Shown here: piece after piece, positions 8,427 to 17,033 of the stretch | Layout of the letters: every line of letters starts with the position of its first letter | How positions within the stretch are numbered: position 1 is the stretch's first letter | Source of the DNA: Eubacterium sp. | GTDB taxonomy: Bacteria; Bacillota; Clostridia; Lachnospirales; Lachnospiraceae | Direction: 5' to 3' | Assembly (NCBI GenBank): GCA_017433295.1 | Contig: JAFRHL010000050.1 | Span: 1 to 64,000, forward strand | Length of the DNA stretch: 64,000 nucleotides | Translations under genes and position numbers: made by a program | Notes under the pieces: model-generated | What the model was told of the DNA's origin: nothing | Seen by the model: only the letters and a program-made list of their open reading frames with translations | The model's database searches: none

Positions 8427-9313
8427 GATTTATTCTCCTCAACATATCGATTTACAACACATCTAAGTTCTTCCATCTTTTCCCTGGTATCAGGATTTGT
8501 GTAGGGGATCCGGTCAATGATACGGTTCACGTAATCCTGTTCCCGGATGATCTGGAAAGTCTCTTTAAAGTTAATATCAAAGAAATAGGCAATATAGGAC
8601 ACCCAGTAATCCATCTTCGTTATCCTGTCTGCCGACCTGACGGACAGGTGGTTCCGGCAGGTCTTATAAACCAGGTCGGTAATATTTTGTTTTCCGACTT
8701 CCTCTTTATCCATGGAAAGAAGCACCTGCATGTCATCGACAAGTTTGACACGGCAGTTATCCAGTTTATCTGCGTCCCTGATCAGTCTGGCATGCAGAAG
8801 GGTCCTTTCATCCTCTATCTCTCCCAAAGAATAGTCACTGTGACAGCCGATGGCCGTGCGAATGATATCATCCCACCGATCTGAAACAACAAAACGGCGG
8901 ATCCATGGCTGTTCTTTACCGGGCTTTTGCCGGTCAGAATTGGATTGGCAGGTATCGATTTTGTCCGAAACACCCTGACGTTTAACAACGCCACCCTGCC
9001 CAAAAAGTAACTGTACTCCAAAGCGGGCATGGTCCATGGTGGCCGGTTCGAAGCTGTCGTATAACCTTATCTGTTCAAAGCGTCCGATGTCATGCAGGAG
9101 GGCGATGACCCCGGCAAGGTCCCGGTCTTCCGGGGACAGGTTCATTCGCTGCGCAATTTCTCCGGTGCAGCGGACCACCTCATTGGTATGGATTATCTTT
9201 AATCTGATCTTATCGTTTTCTCTGTCAAAACCATCCAGATACTTTTCAAATTCTGCGCGGGCTTTTGCAATATCTATCATAGAGTCTCCCAAACAGACGG
9301 CCTGTCTATTCAT
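8387..9313 (-). CDS. HD-domain phosphohydrolase-like protein
   Basis: A 308-residue HD-domain protein, expected to be a metal-dependent phosphohydrolase acting on an unknown phosphorylated or nucleotide substrate. The metal motif is LLHDIGRFEQ with H74/D75. More ligands are likely in MDHARFG and the later RDADKLDN. A charged, low-hydrophobicity stretch at about 105-137 interrupts the domain between GVQLLF and IRRFV and looks like an insertion. The start at 9313 overlaps the end of the upstream gene and sits behind GAGGTGATC, an almost perfect match to the anti-Shine-Dalgarno. An alternative start is 9280 (GGGAG). The coding end contains the ribosome site of amrS. Confidence 0.8.
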   Translation of the reverse strand: MNRQAVCLGDSMIDIAKARAEFEKYLDGFDRENDKIRLKIIHTNEVVRCTGEIAQRMNLSPEDRDLAGVIALLHDIGRFEQIRLYDSFEPATMDHARFGVQLLFGQGGVVKRQGVSDKIDTCQSNSDRQKPGKEQPWIRRFVVSDRWDDIIRTAIGCHSDYSLGEIEDERTLLHARLIRDADKLDNCRVKLVDDMQVLLSMDKEEVGKQNITDLVYKTCRNHLSVRSADRITKMDYWVSYIAYFFDINFKETFQIIREQDYVNRIIDRIPYTNPDTREKMEELRCVVNRYVEENKSCKPAQSVSDTAN

Positions 9314-10691
9314 GTCTGATCACCTCAAACCGCTCCAGACTGTAATGGTCGTACTCTGATATGCCGCCTTTTTGCATGGCGATCTCGATCTGCTGGTCCA
9401 CTGAGTCCACTCCCTCAAGGTCCGGCAGGAGCAGGCCCCTCTTTCTTCCGCAGCTTACGATCACTCCGTACCGCTTTACGTCAAGCTGATCCGGGGAATC
9501 GATCTTCTCCGGCTTGCCCAGCACATCCACATGGATGGTCAGCCAGGGCAGCTCTTCCTCCGTGATGGGAGAAAAACGCGGATCCCGGGTGGAGGCGCTG
9601 ATGGCATTATATATGATTTCCTTTGCCACACTGTCTCTGGTGGGAAGAATGGTGCCTATGCAGCCTCTCAGCTTTCCATGCTCATGGATAGACACGAAGG
9701 CGCCGGCCTGACTGTCTGTCATCTCTTCCGGAAGGCCCGCCGGGACAGGGATAACCTTTTTATGAAGGATATAGCTTTCAAGGGATTTGCGGGCCAGGGC
9801 CACATAGGCGTCCTCACCTTCTCTCTTTTTTTCAAGGTCTGTCTTCAGCCTGTCCTGGTACCGGGCCAGAAAATGTCTTTCCGTATCCTCTTCTCCCGGA
9901 TAAAAAGTGCAGATCCCGTAGCCTACCCCTGTAACATCTTCATGGGAGAGCCGGCTGGCCTTCACCTTCAGTCCGTCCAGGGCACCGGCCATGATCACAA
10001 AGGAACGGTGTCCGCACTCGGCTGCCTTCTCGCAGAAACTGTCCTCAAAATCAAACAGTTCTCCAAAGGAACCCCTGGAACACACATCCATGATCCTCTC
10101 GTCATACCGGGGGCCCTCAGGAGCAAAACCGTAAGGGCCATAGTCCTTCAGTTTGTGGGAGAGATCTCCGCTGGCCACAAAGACGGCCCTCACACCGGTC
10201 TGATCCACTGCTTCTTTTATGATCTGACCAAACTCGTAATGCTTTACAAGGGGCAGTCCGGACAGACCGACCCTGACGATTTTCCCTCCCTGGTATTTCT
10301 TTCTGATGAAATAGAGAGGAACCATGGTGCCATGATCAAGATGGCTTTCTCTTTCTCCCAGGGTTCCTCCGGGAAATTCTCCGGTGTCCGCCAGATATTC
10401 AATCATGCTGATCAGCCCCGTATCATATTTCTCTTTAAAACGCACCCGGGGCGCCCGGAAATTCGCAAAGGAACCGGAAGCTCCCTTCCCGGGTGAGATA
10501 TGAAAATAATCATAATACATAGTGGCATGGGGGCTTGATATAATGATCGTATCAGGCTTTAACTCCGCAATCTCATCAGCCACCTGCTCATAGGCGCGGA
10601 TGGTTTTTTCAATCTGCTTCTCACTGCCCCGCCCCACTTCAGGTATGATCATGGGGGGATGCGGAACCATAAACGAAGCTAATATCGGCAT
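9306..10691 (-). CDS. Memo-like / AMMECR1 fusion protein (AmmeMemoRadiSam B+A)
   Basis: A 461-residue fusion. Residues about 1-265 resemble Memo/LigB-type class III extradiol dioxygenase-like proteins, with conserved histidines near the start (MVPHPPM), in SSPHAT, in LDHGTMVPL and in SGDLSHK. Residues about 275-461 are an AMMECR1 domain with the hallmark LRGCIG in HGKLRGCIGTILPT. Both domains are partners of the amrS radical-SAM enzyme, whose gene lies two genes downstream; the biochemical role of the trio is unresolved. The start has AGGAGGTG five bases upstream. It is the first gene of a long minus-strand operon with its own promoter. Fusion of A and B supports a physical or sequential partnership. 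Confidence 0.87.
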   Translation of the reverse strand: MPILASFMVPHPPMIIPEVGRGSEKQIEKTIRAYEQVADEIAELKPDTIIISSPHATMYYDYFHISPGKGASGSFANFRAPRVRFKEKYDTGLISMIEYLADTGEFPGGTLGERESHLDHGTMVPLYFIRKKYQGGKIVRVGLSGLPLVKHYEFGQIIKEAVDQTGVRAVFVASGDLSHKLKDYGPYGFAPEGPRYDERIMDVCSRGSFGELFDFEDSFCEKAAECGHRSFVIMAGALDGLKVKASRLSHEDVTGVGYGICTFYPGEEDTERHFLARYQDRLKTDLEKKREGEDAYVALARKSLESYILHKKVIPVPAGLPEEMTDSQAGAFVSIHEHGKLRGCIGTILPTRDSVAKEIIYNAISASTRDPRFSPITEEELPWLTIHVDVLGKPEKIDSPDQLDVKRYGVIVSCGRKRGLLLPDLEGVDSVDQQIEIAMQKGGISEYDHYSLERFEVIRHE

Positions 10692-10701
10692 AAAAACACC
10701 T

Positions 10702-10734
10702 CCTGCTTAAATACTGAACCTCTTTTTAAGCAGG
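10702..10734 (-). promoter_or_regulatory. Hairpin overlapping the ribosome site of the Memo-AMMECR1 gene
   Basis: On the minus strand CCTGCTTAAA (10734-10725) is complementary to TTTAAGCAGG (10711-10702). The 3' arm runs into the AGGAGGTG ribosome site. Folding would partly hide that site, so translational control is possible. Confidence 0.5.
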
Positions 10735-10796
10735 ATGTGATCTGGATCCCGCTAAAAAATCGGTTTTTCAAAAATACTATCTGCAATTCCTACTAT

Positions 10797-10825
10797 ATTA
10801 TGATATATTTATGTGGAGAAGGCAA
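10797..10825 (-). promoter_or_regulatory. Promoter of the Memo-AMMECR1 operon
   Basis: On the minus strand TTGCCT (10825-10820) and CATAAT (10802-10797) are 17 bases apart, placing the start near 10790 and about 100 bases before the first codon. On the opposite strand a TATAAT near 10847-10852 could serve trkH, but no convincing -35 box was found for it. Confidence 0.55.
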
Positions 10826-10936
10826 TTCTTTTTCTGCCGGTCTTAATATAATTTTAATGTCAGATTTCGTTCTCTAACACACTTTTCACAAAAAGAATGC
10901 GATACTTTTAATGGGATAAAAATATGAGGTGGTCTT

Positions 10937-12268
10937 ATGAGCAATATCATTAAAAAACTATCCACATCACAGATCATCATTCTCGGTTTTGCCGCTGTGA
11001 TACTCCTGGGAAGCCTGATTTTGATGCTTCCCTTATGCACCAGGGAAAGCCACTGGACTTCCTTTATTGACGCCCTGTTTACAGCCACCTCCAGTGTCTG
11101 TGTTACGGGTCTGGTGGTCCATGATACAGCAACCTACTGGAGCGGGCCCGGACAGGTCATCATATTGTGCCTGATCCAGATAGGCGGCATGGGCGTCATC
11201 ACGGCAGCCCTAGCCATCATTGCTGTTTCCGGAAGAAAAATCAGCCTGAAGCAGCGCAGTACAGTGCAGGAAGCCATTTCGGCCCCCGGTGTGGGAGGGG
11301 TGGTCCGCCTGAACTGGTTTATTATCCGGATGGTCATTTTTCTTGAACTGCTGGGGGCAGCCCTGATGACCCCTGTATTCTGCAGGCAGATGGGATTCTG
11401 GAAGGGACTGTGGTACTCACTCTTCCATTCTGTCTCCGCATTTTGTAATGCGGGCTTTGACCTGATGGGCATCCGGTCGCACTACTCTTCCCTGACTTCC
11501 TTTGCCGGACAGCCTCTTATCAACCTCACCATCATGGGGCTGATCGTTGTCGGCGGAATCGGATTTATGACCTGGGATGATATAAAAGTTTACAAGCATC
11601 ATCTCAGACGTTATCATATGCAGAGCAAGGTGATCCTTACAACAACCTTTTTGCTGATCCTTCTCCCGGCACTTTATTTTTATCATTGTGAATGTGCCGG
11701 CCTTCCCGGGGGGACCCGCTTCTGGACAGCCCTGTTTCAGGCCGTCACACCAAGAACAGCCGGCTTTAACACGGCGGATCTGGGAAGTTTCAGTGAAACA
11801 GGAGTGTTTTTCATCATTATGCTGATGTTGATCGGCGGCTCACCGGGGTCCACCGCAGGAGGTATGAAGACAACGACCTTTGCGGTGCTGATTTCCACAA
11901 CAATCGCCGTATTCCGAAAGAAAGATTCCACTCATTTTTTCGGACGAAGAATTCCGGAGGAGGCCATCAAAAACGCCCTTACGATTCTGATCATGTACCT
12001 GGTCCTCTTCCTTACCGGAGGCATTCTGATCTGTAATCTTGAGAATCTGCCTCTGCTGACCTGTCTCTTTGAATCCGCATCAGCAGTGGGAACTGTGGGA
12101 CTGACTCTGGGAATCACCCCGGGGCTTGGCCTGTTTTCAAAAATCATTCTGATCAGTCTGATGTTTATCGGCAGAGTAGGTGGTCTTACCCTGGTATTCT
12201 CTGTATTTTCATTCAGAAAGAACCAGTCACCGGTCAGACTGCCCCAGGAAAAAATTACGGTTGGATAA
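10937..12268 (+). CDS. TrkH/KtrB-family potassium uptake membrane subunit
   Basis: A 443-residue polytopic membrane protein that forms the K+ translocation path of a Trk/Ktr system. The four pore loops are visible in order: SSVCVTGLVV, SAFCNAGFD, TPRTAGFNT and SAVGTVGLTLG, each with the filter glycine. About eight to ten hydrophobic helices surround them. Length fits KtrB-like proteins (about 440-450) rather than the longer E. coli TrkH. GAGGTGG lies just before the ATG. It is the first gene of an operon with the regulatory subunit 15 bases downstream, followed by a two-component system, so K+ or turgor sensing is likely. Confidence 0.92.
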   Translation: MSNIIKKLSTSQIIILGFAAVILLGSLILMLPLCTRESHWTSFIDALFTATSSVCVTGLVVHDTATYWSGPGQVIILCLIQIGGMGVITAALAIIAVSGRKISLKQRSTVQEAISAPGVGGVVRLNWFIIRMVIFLELLGAALMTPVFCRQMGFWKGLWYSLFHSVSAFCNAGFDLMGIRSHYSSLTSFAGQPLINLTIMGLIVVGGIGFMTWDDIKVYKHHLRRYHMQSKVILTTTFLLILLPALYFYHCECAGLPGGTRFWTALFQAVTPRTAGFNTADLGSFSETGVFFIIMLMLIGGSPGSTAGGMKTTTFAVLISTTIAVFRKKDSTHFFGRRIPEEAIKNALTILIMYLVLFLTGGILICNLENLPLLTCLFESASAVGTVGLTLGITPGLGLFSKIILISLMFIGRVGGLTLVFSVFSFRKNQSPVRLPQEKITVG

Positions 12269-12283
12269 AGGAGAATATAAATT

Positions 12284-12931
12284 ATGAAAACAATATTAGT
12301 AATCGGACTCGGCAGATTCGGTGCCCATATAGCCATGAAACTCAATGATCTCAACCATCAGGTGATGGCAGTGGACACCGACGAGGCAAGGGTAAATGAC
12401 GTTCTTCCCTTTGTCACCAACGCCCAGATCGGTGACAGCACAAACAAAGAGTTCCTTTCCACGCTGGGAGTACATAATTTTGACGCCTGTATCGTTGCCA
12501 TAGGAGACAACTTTCAGAATTCCCTGGAAACAACAGACCTGTTAAAAGAGCTGGGGGCCAGAAAGGTGATTGCCAGAGCATGCAGGGGCGTCCAGGAAAA
12601 GTTTCTCCTGAGAAATGGGGCGGACGAAGTCGTTTACCCGGAAAAACAGCTGGCAGTCTGGACCGCCATCCGCTGTACTTCAGACCATATTCTTGACTAC
12701 ATTGAACTGGACAAAGATTATTCTATTTATGAAGTGGACGTTCCTCCGGCATGGAACGGAAAAACAGTAATTGAACTGGATATCCGAGGCAAATACCATA
12801 TCAATATTCTGGGTATCAGAGAGCAGGGCAGACTGAACATGGACATTTCACCTGATACAGTCTTTCATGACGGAAGCTCCATACTCGTGCTGGGTCAGCC
12901 TAAGGATATTCACAAATGTTTCCGGCTTTAA
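12284..12931 (+). CDS. TrkA/KtrA-family potassium uptake regulatory subunit
   Basis: A 215-residue cytoplasmic RCK protein that binds nucleotides and gates the membrane subunit. The N-terminal Rossmann domain begins with GLGRFG, and an acidic residue ends the second strand (VDTDE). The C-terminal part from about residue 140 is a TrkA-C domain. AGGAG lies ten bases before the ATG. It follows the TrkH-like gene directly, the standard arrangement. Expected to form an octameric ring beneath the channel dimer. Confidence 0.92.
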   Translation: MKTILVIGLGRFGAHIAMKLNDLNHQVMAVDTDEARVNDVLPFVTNAQIGDSTNKEFLSTLGVHNFDACIVAIGDNFQNSLETTDLLKELGARKVIARACRGVQEKFLLRNGADEVVYPEKQLAVWTAIRCTSDHILDYIELDKDYSIYEVDVPPAWNGKTVIELDIRGKYHINILGIREQGRLNMDISPDTVFHDGSSILVLGQPKDIHKCFRL

Positions 12932-13007
12932 ACAGTCATTCTGCAAACAGTTATCATGAATATTCATAAAATGTAAAAACCCTTTACAAATATTAAATGA
13001 GGTGAGT

Positions 13008-13106
13008 ATGATGTTTAATGTACTGGTAATTCTTCTAATAATAGGTGTGTTTTGTCTGGGATATTTTATAACCGGCAAAATCGATCAGTTTATGAAACGG
13101 CGGTGA
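13008..13106 (+). CDS. 32-residue single-span membrane peptide in the K+ operon
   Basis: A short gene encoding 32 residues, with one hydrophobic helix (about 3-22) and a positively charged tail ending KIDQFMKRR, the topology of a small inner-membrane peptide. GAGGTGAG lies directly before two adjacent ATGs (13008, 13011). Its stop codon overlaps the proposed GTG start of the sensor kinase in the sequence GTGA, a coupling signature. Size and position next to a KdpD-like gene recall KdpF, the tiny Kdp subunit, but there are no kdpABC genes here and the sequence is not clearly KdpF. Real translation is supported by the ribosome site, the membrane-like composition and the overlap. Confidence 0.6.
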   Translation: MMFNVLVILLIIGVFCLGYFITGKIDQFMKRR

Positions 13107-14686
13107 GTCAGTTGGAAGATTCTTCCGCGAAAGCATCCCTTGTGTCAGCAATAACAAAACCTGAGCATTACAGAACGATTCTTCTGGACATCTGTAAAAG
13201 CATCGGCTTCCTGAGTGCGGCAACCTTGCTTGGTCTGGCATTTGATAAACTGGGTTTTACAAACGCCAATATTATCATGGTCTATATCCTGGGAGCCCTG
13301 CTCACCTCCATAGCCACATCCCATCAGATCTACAGCCTGGTTTCCTCTGTGGCGGGGGTGTTCGTGTTTAACTACCTTTTTACGGAACCCAGGTATACAT
13401 TGATGGCCCATGAGACCGGATATCCTGTCACATTTCTTGTCATGTTCATCACAGCATATATCACCGGTTCGTTTTCCATACGGTACAAAAGACAGGCCCG
13501 GCAGTCTGCCAGAAATGCCCGCCTGACCAGGATCCTGTTTGATACCAGCCAGCTTTTATCCAAGGCAAATGATAAAGACGAGATCATCGAGACCACTGTG
13601 GAACAGATCGTCAAGCTGTTAAACCGAACCCTTGTACTGTTTGAATATGAAGAAGATACTTCCCCGAAGCCTCTTCTGTTTCAGTCCGATCAAAATCATA
13701 TAAGATCTTTTAACAGGAACGTCGAGATGCCTGCTGTAGAATGGGTATATAAAAACAAGGAAACCATTGTCCAGGCACAGGACCGGTTTCCCGGACTAAA
13801 TTATTCCTACTATACCATTCATATGAATGAACGGATCTATGGGGTGATCGGCATTTATACTGAAGCAGCTCCTCTGGATGCCTCTGAGCATGAAATTCTC
13901 CTGTCCATATTGGGGGAATGTGCGCTTGCTCTGGAAAATGAAAGAAATGCCCGGGAGAAAGAAGCTGCCGCTATCCTGGCAGAAAATGAGCAGCTCAGGG
14001 CCAATCTGTTAAGAACCATCTCCCATGACCTGCGCACCCCACTTACCACAATATCCGGAAATGCCAGTAATCTTTTAAGTAACGGATCCTGTTTTGACGA
14101 AGAAACAAGACAACAGATCTATCTTGATATATATAATGACTCCATGTGGCTGTATGATCTGGTGGAAAACCTTCTTTACTCCACACGGATCGAGGAGGGA
14201 CGGATGGTTCTCCACACTTCCGCAGAGCTGCTGAGTGATATTATCGAGGATGCGGTGAACCATTTTGTAAGAAAAACAAAAGATCATAGGATCATTATTG
14301 ACAATAAGGATGAACTGTTGCTGATCCGGGCCGACGCAAAGCTTCTGGAACAGGTTATCATCAATATAATAGATAATGCAATAAAATATACTCCGCAGGG
14401 GACAGAAATACATATCACCACCGAGAAAGCCGATGACATGGCAAAGATCCGTATAGCCGATAACGGCAGCGGTATCCCCGATGCGGAAAAAGATAAGATC
14501 TTTGATAAGTTTTATCACGGAGCAAATAAGATAGCGGACAACCGCAGAAGCATCGGACTGGGCCTATATCTGTGTAAAGCCATTGTAGAAGCCCATGGCG
14601 GCACCATCCATGTCATTGATAATAAACCCACCGGGTCTGTATTCCGGTTCACGGTCCCACTGGAGGAGGCGATACAATATGAGTAA
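13103..14686 (+). CDS. KdpD-like sensor histidine kinase
   Basis: A 527-residue membrane histidine kinase. Residues about 20-130 form a DUF4118-type bundle of four hydrophobic helices, as in KdpD, followed by a GAF-like region. Next come the phosphoacceptor box RTISHDLRTP (H308) and the ATPase boxes INIIDNAIKYTP, DNGSGIP and GLGLYLC. The N-terminal KdpD and universal-stress domains of full KdpD are missing. I place the start at GTG 13103, overlapping the stop of the small peptide gene. A TTG at 13052 would run in parallel with that gene and has no ribosome site. The response regulator start overlaps its end by eight bases. Likely senses K+ or envelope state for the Trk system. Confidence 0.88.
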   Translation: MSQLEDSSAKASLVSAITKPEHYRTILLDICKSIGFLSAATLLGLAFDKLGFTNANIIMVYILGALLTSIATSHQIYSLVSSVAGVFVFNYLFTEPRYTLMAHETGYPVTFLVMFITAYITGSFSIRYKRQARQSARNARLTRILFDTSQLLSKANDKDEIIETTVEQIVKLLNRTLVLFEYEEDTSPKPLLFQSDQNHIRSFNRNVEMPAVEWVYKNKETIVQAQDRFPGLNYSYYTIHMNERIYGVIGIYTEAAPLDASEHEILLSILGECALALENERNAREKEAAAILAENEQLRANLLRTISHDLRTPLTTISGNASNLLSNGSCFDEETRQQIYLDIYNDSMWLYDLVENLLYSTRIEEGRMVLHTSAELLSDIIEDAVNHFVRKTKDHRIIIDNKDELLLIRADAKLLEQVIINIIDNAIKYTPQGTEIHITTEKADDMAKIRIADNGSGIPDAEKDKIFDKFYHGANKIADNRRSIGLGLYLCKAIVEAHGGTIHVIDNKPTGSVFRFTVPLEEAIQYE

Positions 14687-15377
14687 ACCATTGATCCTGG
14701 TTGTTGAGGATGATATCCCGGTCACCAATCTGATCACCATCACATTAAAATCCCACGGATACCGGTATATTACCGCTTCGACCGGAGAGATTGCCGTCAT
14801 GGAAACCGCATCAAAAAACCCGGACATCGCCCTTCTGGATCTGGGTCTGCCCGATATTGACGGCGTGGAAGTAATCAAAAAGATCCGGACCTGGTCCAAT
14901 ATGCCCATCATTGTCATCAGTGCGAGAAGCGAAGACACGGATAAGATCGAGGCCCTGGACGCCGGAGCCGACGACTATCTGACCAAGCCCTTCTCAGTGG
15001 AAGAGCTGCTGGCCAGAATCCGTGTTACAGTGCGGCGTCTGGCATTGATGAACAGCAACAATGTGCCTTCTGCAGTCTATGAAAACGGAAGTCTGAAAAT
15101 AGACTTTGTTTCCGGCTGCGCATGGCTTAAGGGAGAAGAACTCCACCTTACACCGATAGAATATAAGCTTCTCTGCCTTCTGGCCAAAAATACCGGCAAG
15201 GTGCTCACCCATAAATACATCCTGCAGAATGTCTGGGGCAGCAGCCTGGTTAATGATGTGGGCTCTCTCCGTGTCTTTATGGCCACCTTAAGAAAGAAGC
15301 TGGAATCCGGCGCCGATTCACACCAGTACATCCAGACCCACATCGGAATCGGCTACAGAATGTTGAAGATTGACTGA
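14679..15377 (+). CDS. KdpE-like response regulator
   Basis: A 232-residue OmpR/KdpE-type response regulator. The receiver domain has the acidic pocket VVEDD, the phosphoacceptor D54 in LLDLGLPD, and the conserved Lys in LTKPF. A winged-helix DNA-binding domain follows (about 130-232), ending in the typical HIGIGYRM. GGAGGAGG precedes the ATG. The gene overlaps the kinase by eight bases and is the last gene of the K+ operon, so it probably regulates this operon or distant K+ genes. Confidence 0.92.
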   Translation: MSKPLILVVEDDIPVTNLITITLKSHGYRYITASTGEIAVMETASKNPDIALLDLGLPDIDGVEVIKKIRTWSNMPIIVISARSEDTDKIEALDAGADDYLTKPFSVEELLARIRVTVRRLALMNSNNVPSAVYENGSLKIDFVSGCAWLKGEELHLTPIEYKLLCLLAKNTGKVLTHKYILQNVWGSSLVNDVGSLRVFMATLRKKLESGADSHQYIQTHIGIGYRMLKID

Positions 15378-15407
15378 CAGTTTCCCCAGAAAAATCGGAT
15401 TCAGCCC

Positions 15408-15436
15408 TTGTACCTTCCCTGCTTTTGTATTATAAT
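15408..15436 (+). promoter_or_regulatory. tRNA-Ala promoter
   Basis: TTGTAC (15408-15413) and a perfect TATAAT (15431-15436) are separated by 17 bases, and the tRNA begins 13 bases after the -10 box. Confidence 0.8.
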
Positions 15437-15448
15437 AGTCGAAGACAC

Positions 15449-15521
15449 GGGGCATTAGCTCAGCTGGGAGAGCGCCAGGTTCGCAATCTGGAGGTCGAGG
15501 GTTCGATCCCCTTATGCTCCA
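15449..15521 (+). tRNA. tRNA-Ala (anticodon CGC)
   Basis: A 73-base cloverleaf. The acceptor stem GGGGCAT pairs with ATGCTCC and contains the G3-U70 pair that identifies alanine tRNAs. The anticodon arm is CCAGG-TTCGCAA-TCTGG, giving anticodon CGC (codon GCG), and the T arm contains GTTCGATC. The discriminator base is A and the CCA end is not encoded. It stands alone, with its own promoter and terminator. Confidence 0.96.
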
Positions 15522-15531
15522 TTCTCATATA

Positions 15532-15578
15532 CCCCTGAGGGCCTTTATTCATATGGTCCTCGGGGGATTGACTTTTTT
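15532..15578 (+). terminator. Terminator after tRNA-Ala
   Basis: CCCCTGAGGGCC (15532-15543) pairs with GGTCCTCGGGG (15555-15565), allowing one G-T pair, and a run of six T follows at 15573-15578. Confidence 0.8.
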
Positions 15579-15626
15579 CGGGGTAATAAAAGTACCTCCG
15601 GCTTTCACATCAAAAGGAATGACTTC

Positions 15627-17033
15627 ATGGAAAACAGACAGAATGAAATGATTAAGAATGGACAAAATGACCATAAGAATGATAAGAGAATCTATATCTT
15701 AAGCAGGGAAAAACCTGCAAGGGCCGTGGTGAAGCTTGGCCTGCCCCTCATAGCAGGCATGTTTATCATGGTCCTTTATAATCTTGTGGACACCTGGTAC
15801 ATCGGGCTTCTCAGGGATGACTACCAGCTGGCTGCTGTAAATCTTGCCTACCCGGTCATGATGATCTCCATAGCCATCTCCAATATGACCGGCACGGGAG
15901 CTGCCTCCCTGATTGCCAGAAGTTTGGGGGCAGAGGATCTGAAAAAGGCCAGGCATACCCTGACCACAGGCTTTGTCCTTACCCTGATAAACAGCACGAT
16001 CATCACGACGGCCGGCATCGGCTTTCTTTCTTATATCATTAAGGGACTGGGGGCCAAGGCCAATACAACGGTCTATACGAGACAGTATGTCCTGATCATA
16101 CTCCTGGGCAGTATCTTTACCATGGGTAATTATACTCTTGGTCAGCTGCTGCGAAGCGAAGGTTCTGTCCGCTATTCGGTACTCGGCATGGTCACGGGCA
16201 CTCTTGTAAACATTATACTGGATCCCATCTTTATCTTTACATTCGGCATGGAGATCCGGGGAGCGGCCATCGCCACCATCCTGGGAAATGCCGCGGGGAC
16301 AGCAGTTTCACTCTGGATCTATGCCAGCGGCAGGTCTCTGCTTTTTCCTGAATGGAAGTACATAAAACCCACAGGAGAAATACTTAAGGAAATCTTCTGG
16401 GTGGGGGTTCCCGCAACACTGGAGACTCTTCTCACCTCCGCCGCCTATATAATCAACAACAATCTTGCTGTGGCCTATGGAGAACTCACCGTAGCCGCCA
16501 TGGGTGTTGCCCAGAAGCTCCTGTCCATCGGAAACTATGTCTATCAGGGCTTTGCCGCAGGCAGTCAGCCTCTGATGGGCTACAATTATGGTGCGAAAAA
16601 TTATAAAAGAATGCTTGCTGTCCTGAAGGCGGGAGTTATTGTTGTCAGCAGCACCGAGCTTGTCATTATGGGAATCTGCGGTATTTTTGCACCCCGGCTC
16701 ATAGGGATTTTTTCCTCCTCACCGGAGGTCATCGCCACGGGAAGCCGGGTGCTTCGGACTATCATGTGTATCCTCCCCTTTGTGGGAGCTGTTTCCATGA
16801 GCCGGACATCCTTTCAGGCCATGGGAAAGCCCCAGTATGCCTTCGGGATCACACTGGTGCGCCAGCTTTTCCTTTATGTGCCCCTCCTTCTGATCCTTGA
16901 CCACCGCTTTGGTTTTTATGGAATGATCTGGGCACAGCCCATTACAGAGATCATAATGATGACTGTATCTCTCGGGCTCCTGAGCCGGACCATCCGGATG
17001 GAAGCGGTCAGCGTCCCTGAACCGCTTTCATAA
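15627..17033 (+). CDS. MATE-family efflux transporter
   Basis: A 468-residue, roughly twelve-helix membrane protein of the MATE family, expected to export organic cations or drugs in exchange for Na+ or H+. The two homologous halves are recognisable, for instance GLPLIAGMFIMVLYNLVDT early and FWVGVPATLETLLTSA in the second half. The hydrophilic N-terminal tail of about 30 residues is Asn/Lys-rich. It follows the tRNA terminator, so it should have its own promoter, which I could not place with confidence. Its 3' end overlaps convergent trpF by 26 bases. No regulator is adjacent; substrate unknown. Confidence 0.9.
   Translation: MENRQNEMIKNGQNDHKNDKRIYILSREKPARAVVKLGLPLIAGMFIMVLYNLVDTWYIGLLRDDYQLAAVNLAYPVMMISIAISNMTGTGAASLIARSLGAEDLKKARHTLTTGFVLTLINSTIITTAGIGFLSYIIKGLGAKANTTVYTRQYVLIILLGSIFTMGNYTLGQLLRSEGSVRYSVLGMVTGTLVNIILDPIFIFTFGMEIRGAAIATILGNAAGTAVSLWIYASGRSLLFPEWKYIKPTGEILKEIFWVGVPATLETLLTSAAYIINNNLAVAYGELTVAAMGVAQKLLSIGNYVYQGFAAGSQPLMGYNYGAKNYKRMLAVLKAGVIVVSSTELVIMGICGIFAPRLIGIFSSSPEVIATGSRVLRTIMCILPFVGAVSMSRTSFQAMGKPQYAFGITLVRQLFLYVPLLLILDHRFGFYGMIWAQPITEIIMMTVSLGLLSRTIRMEAVSVPEPLS

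Noticed and set aside
9531..10496. 321-residue plus-strand frame opposite the Memo-AMMECR1 gene
   Set aside because: Shadow of a well-supported gene on the other strand; no domain and no ribosome site.
13052..13102. TTG start at 13052 for the histidine kinase
   Set aside because: It would overlap most of the small membrane-peptide gene and has no ribosome site; GTG 13103 fits the GTGA overlap better.
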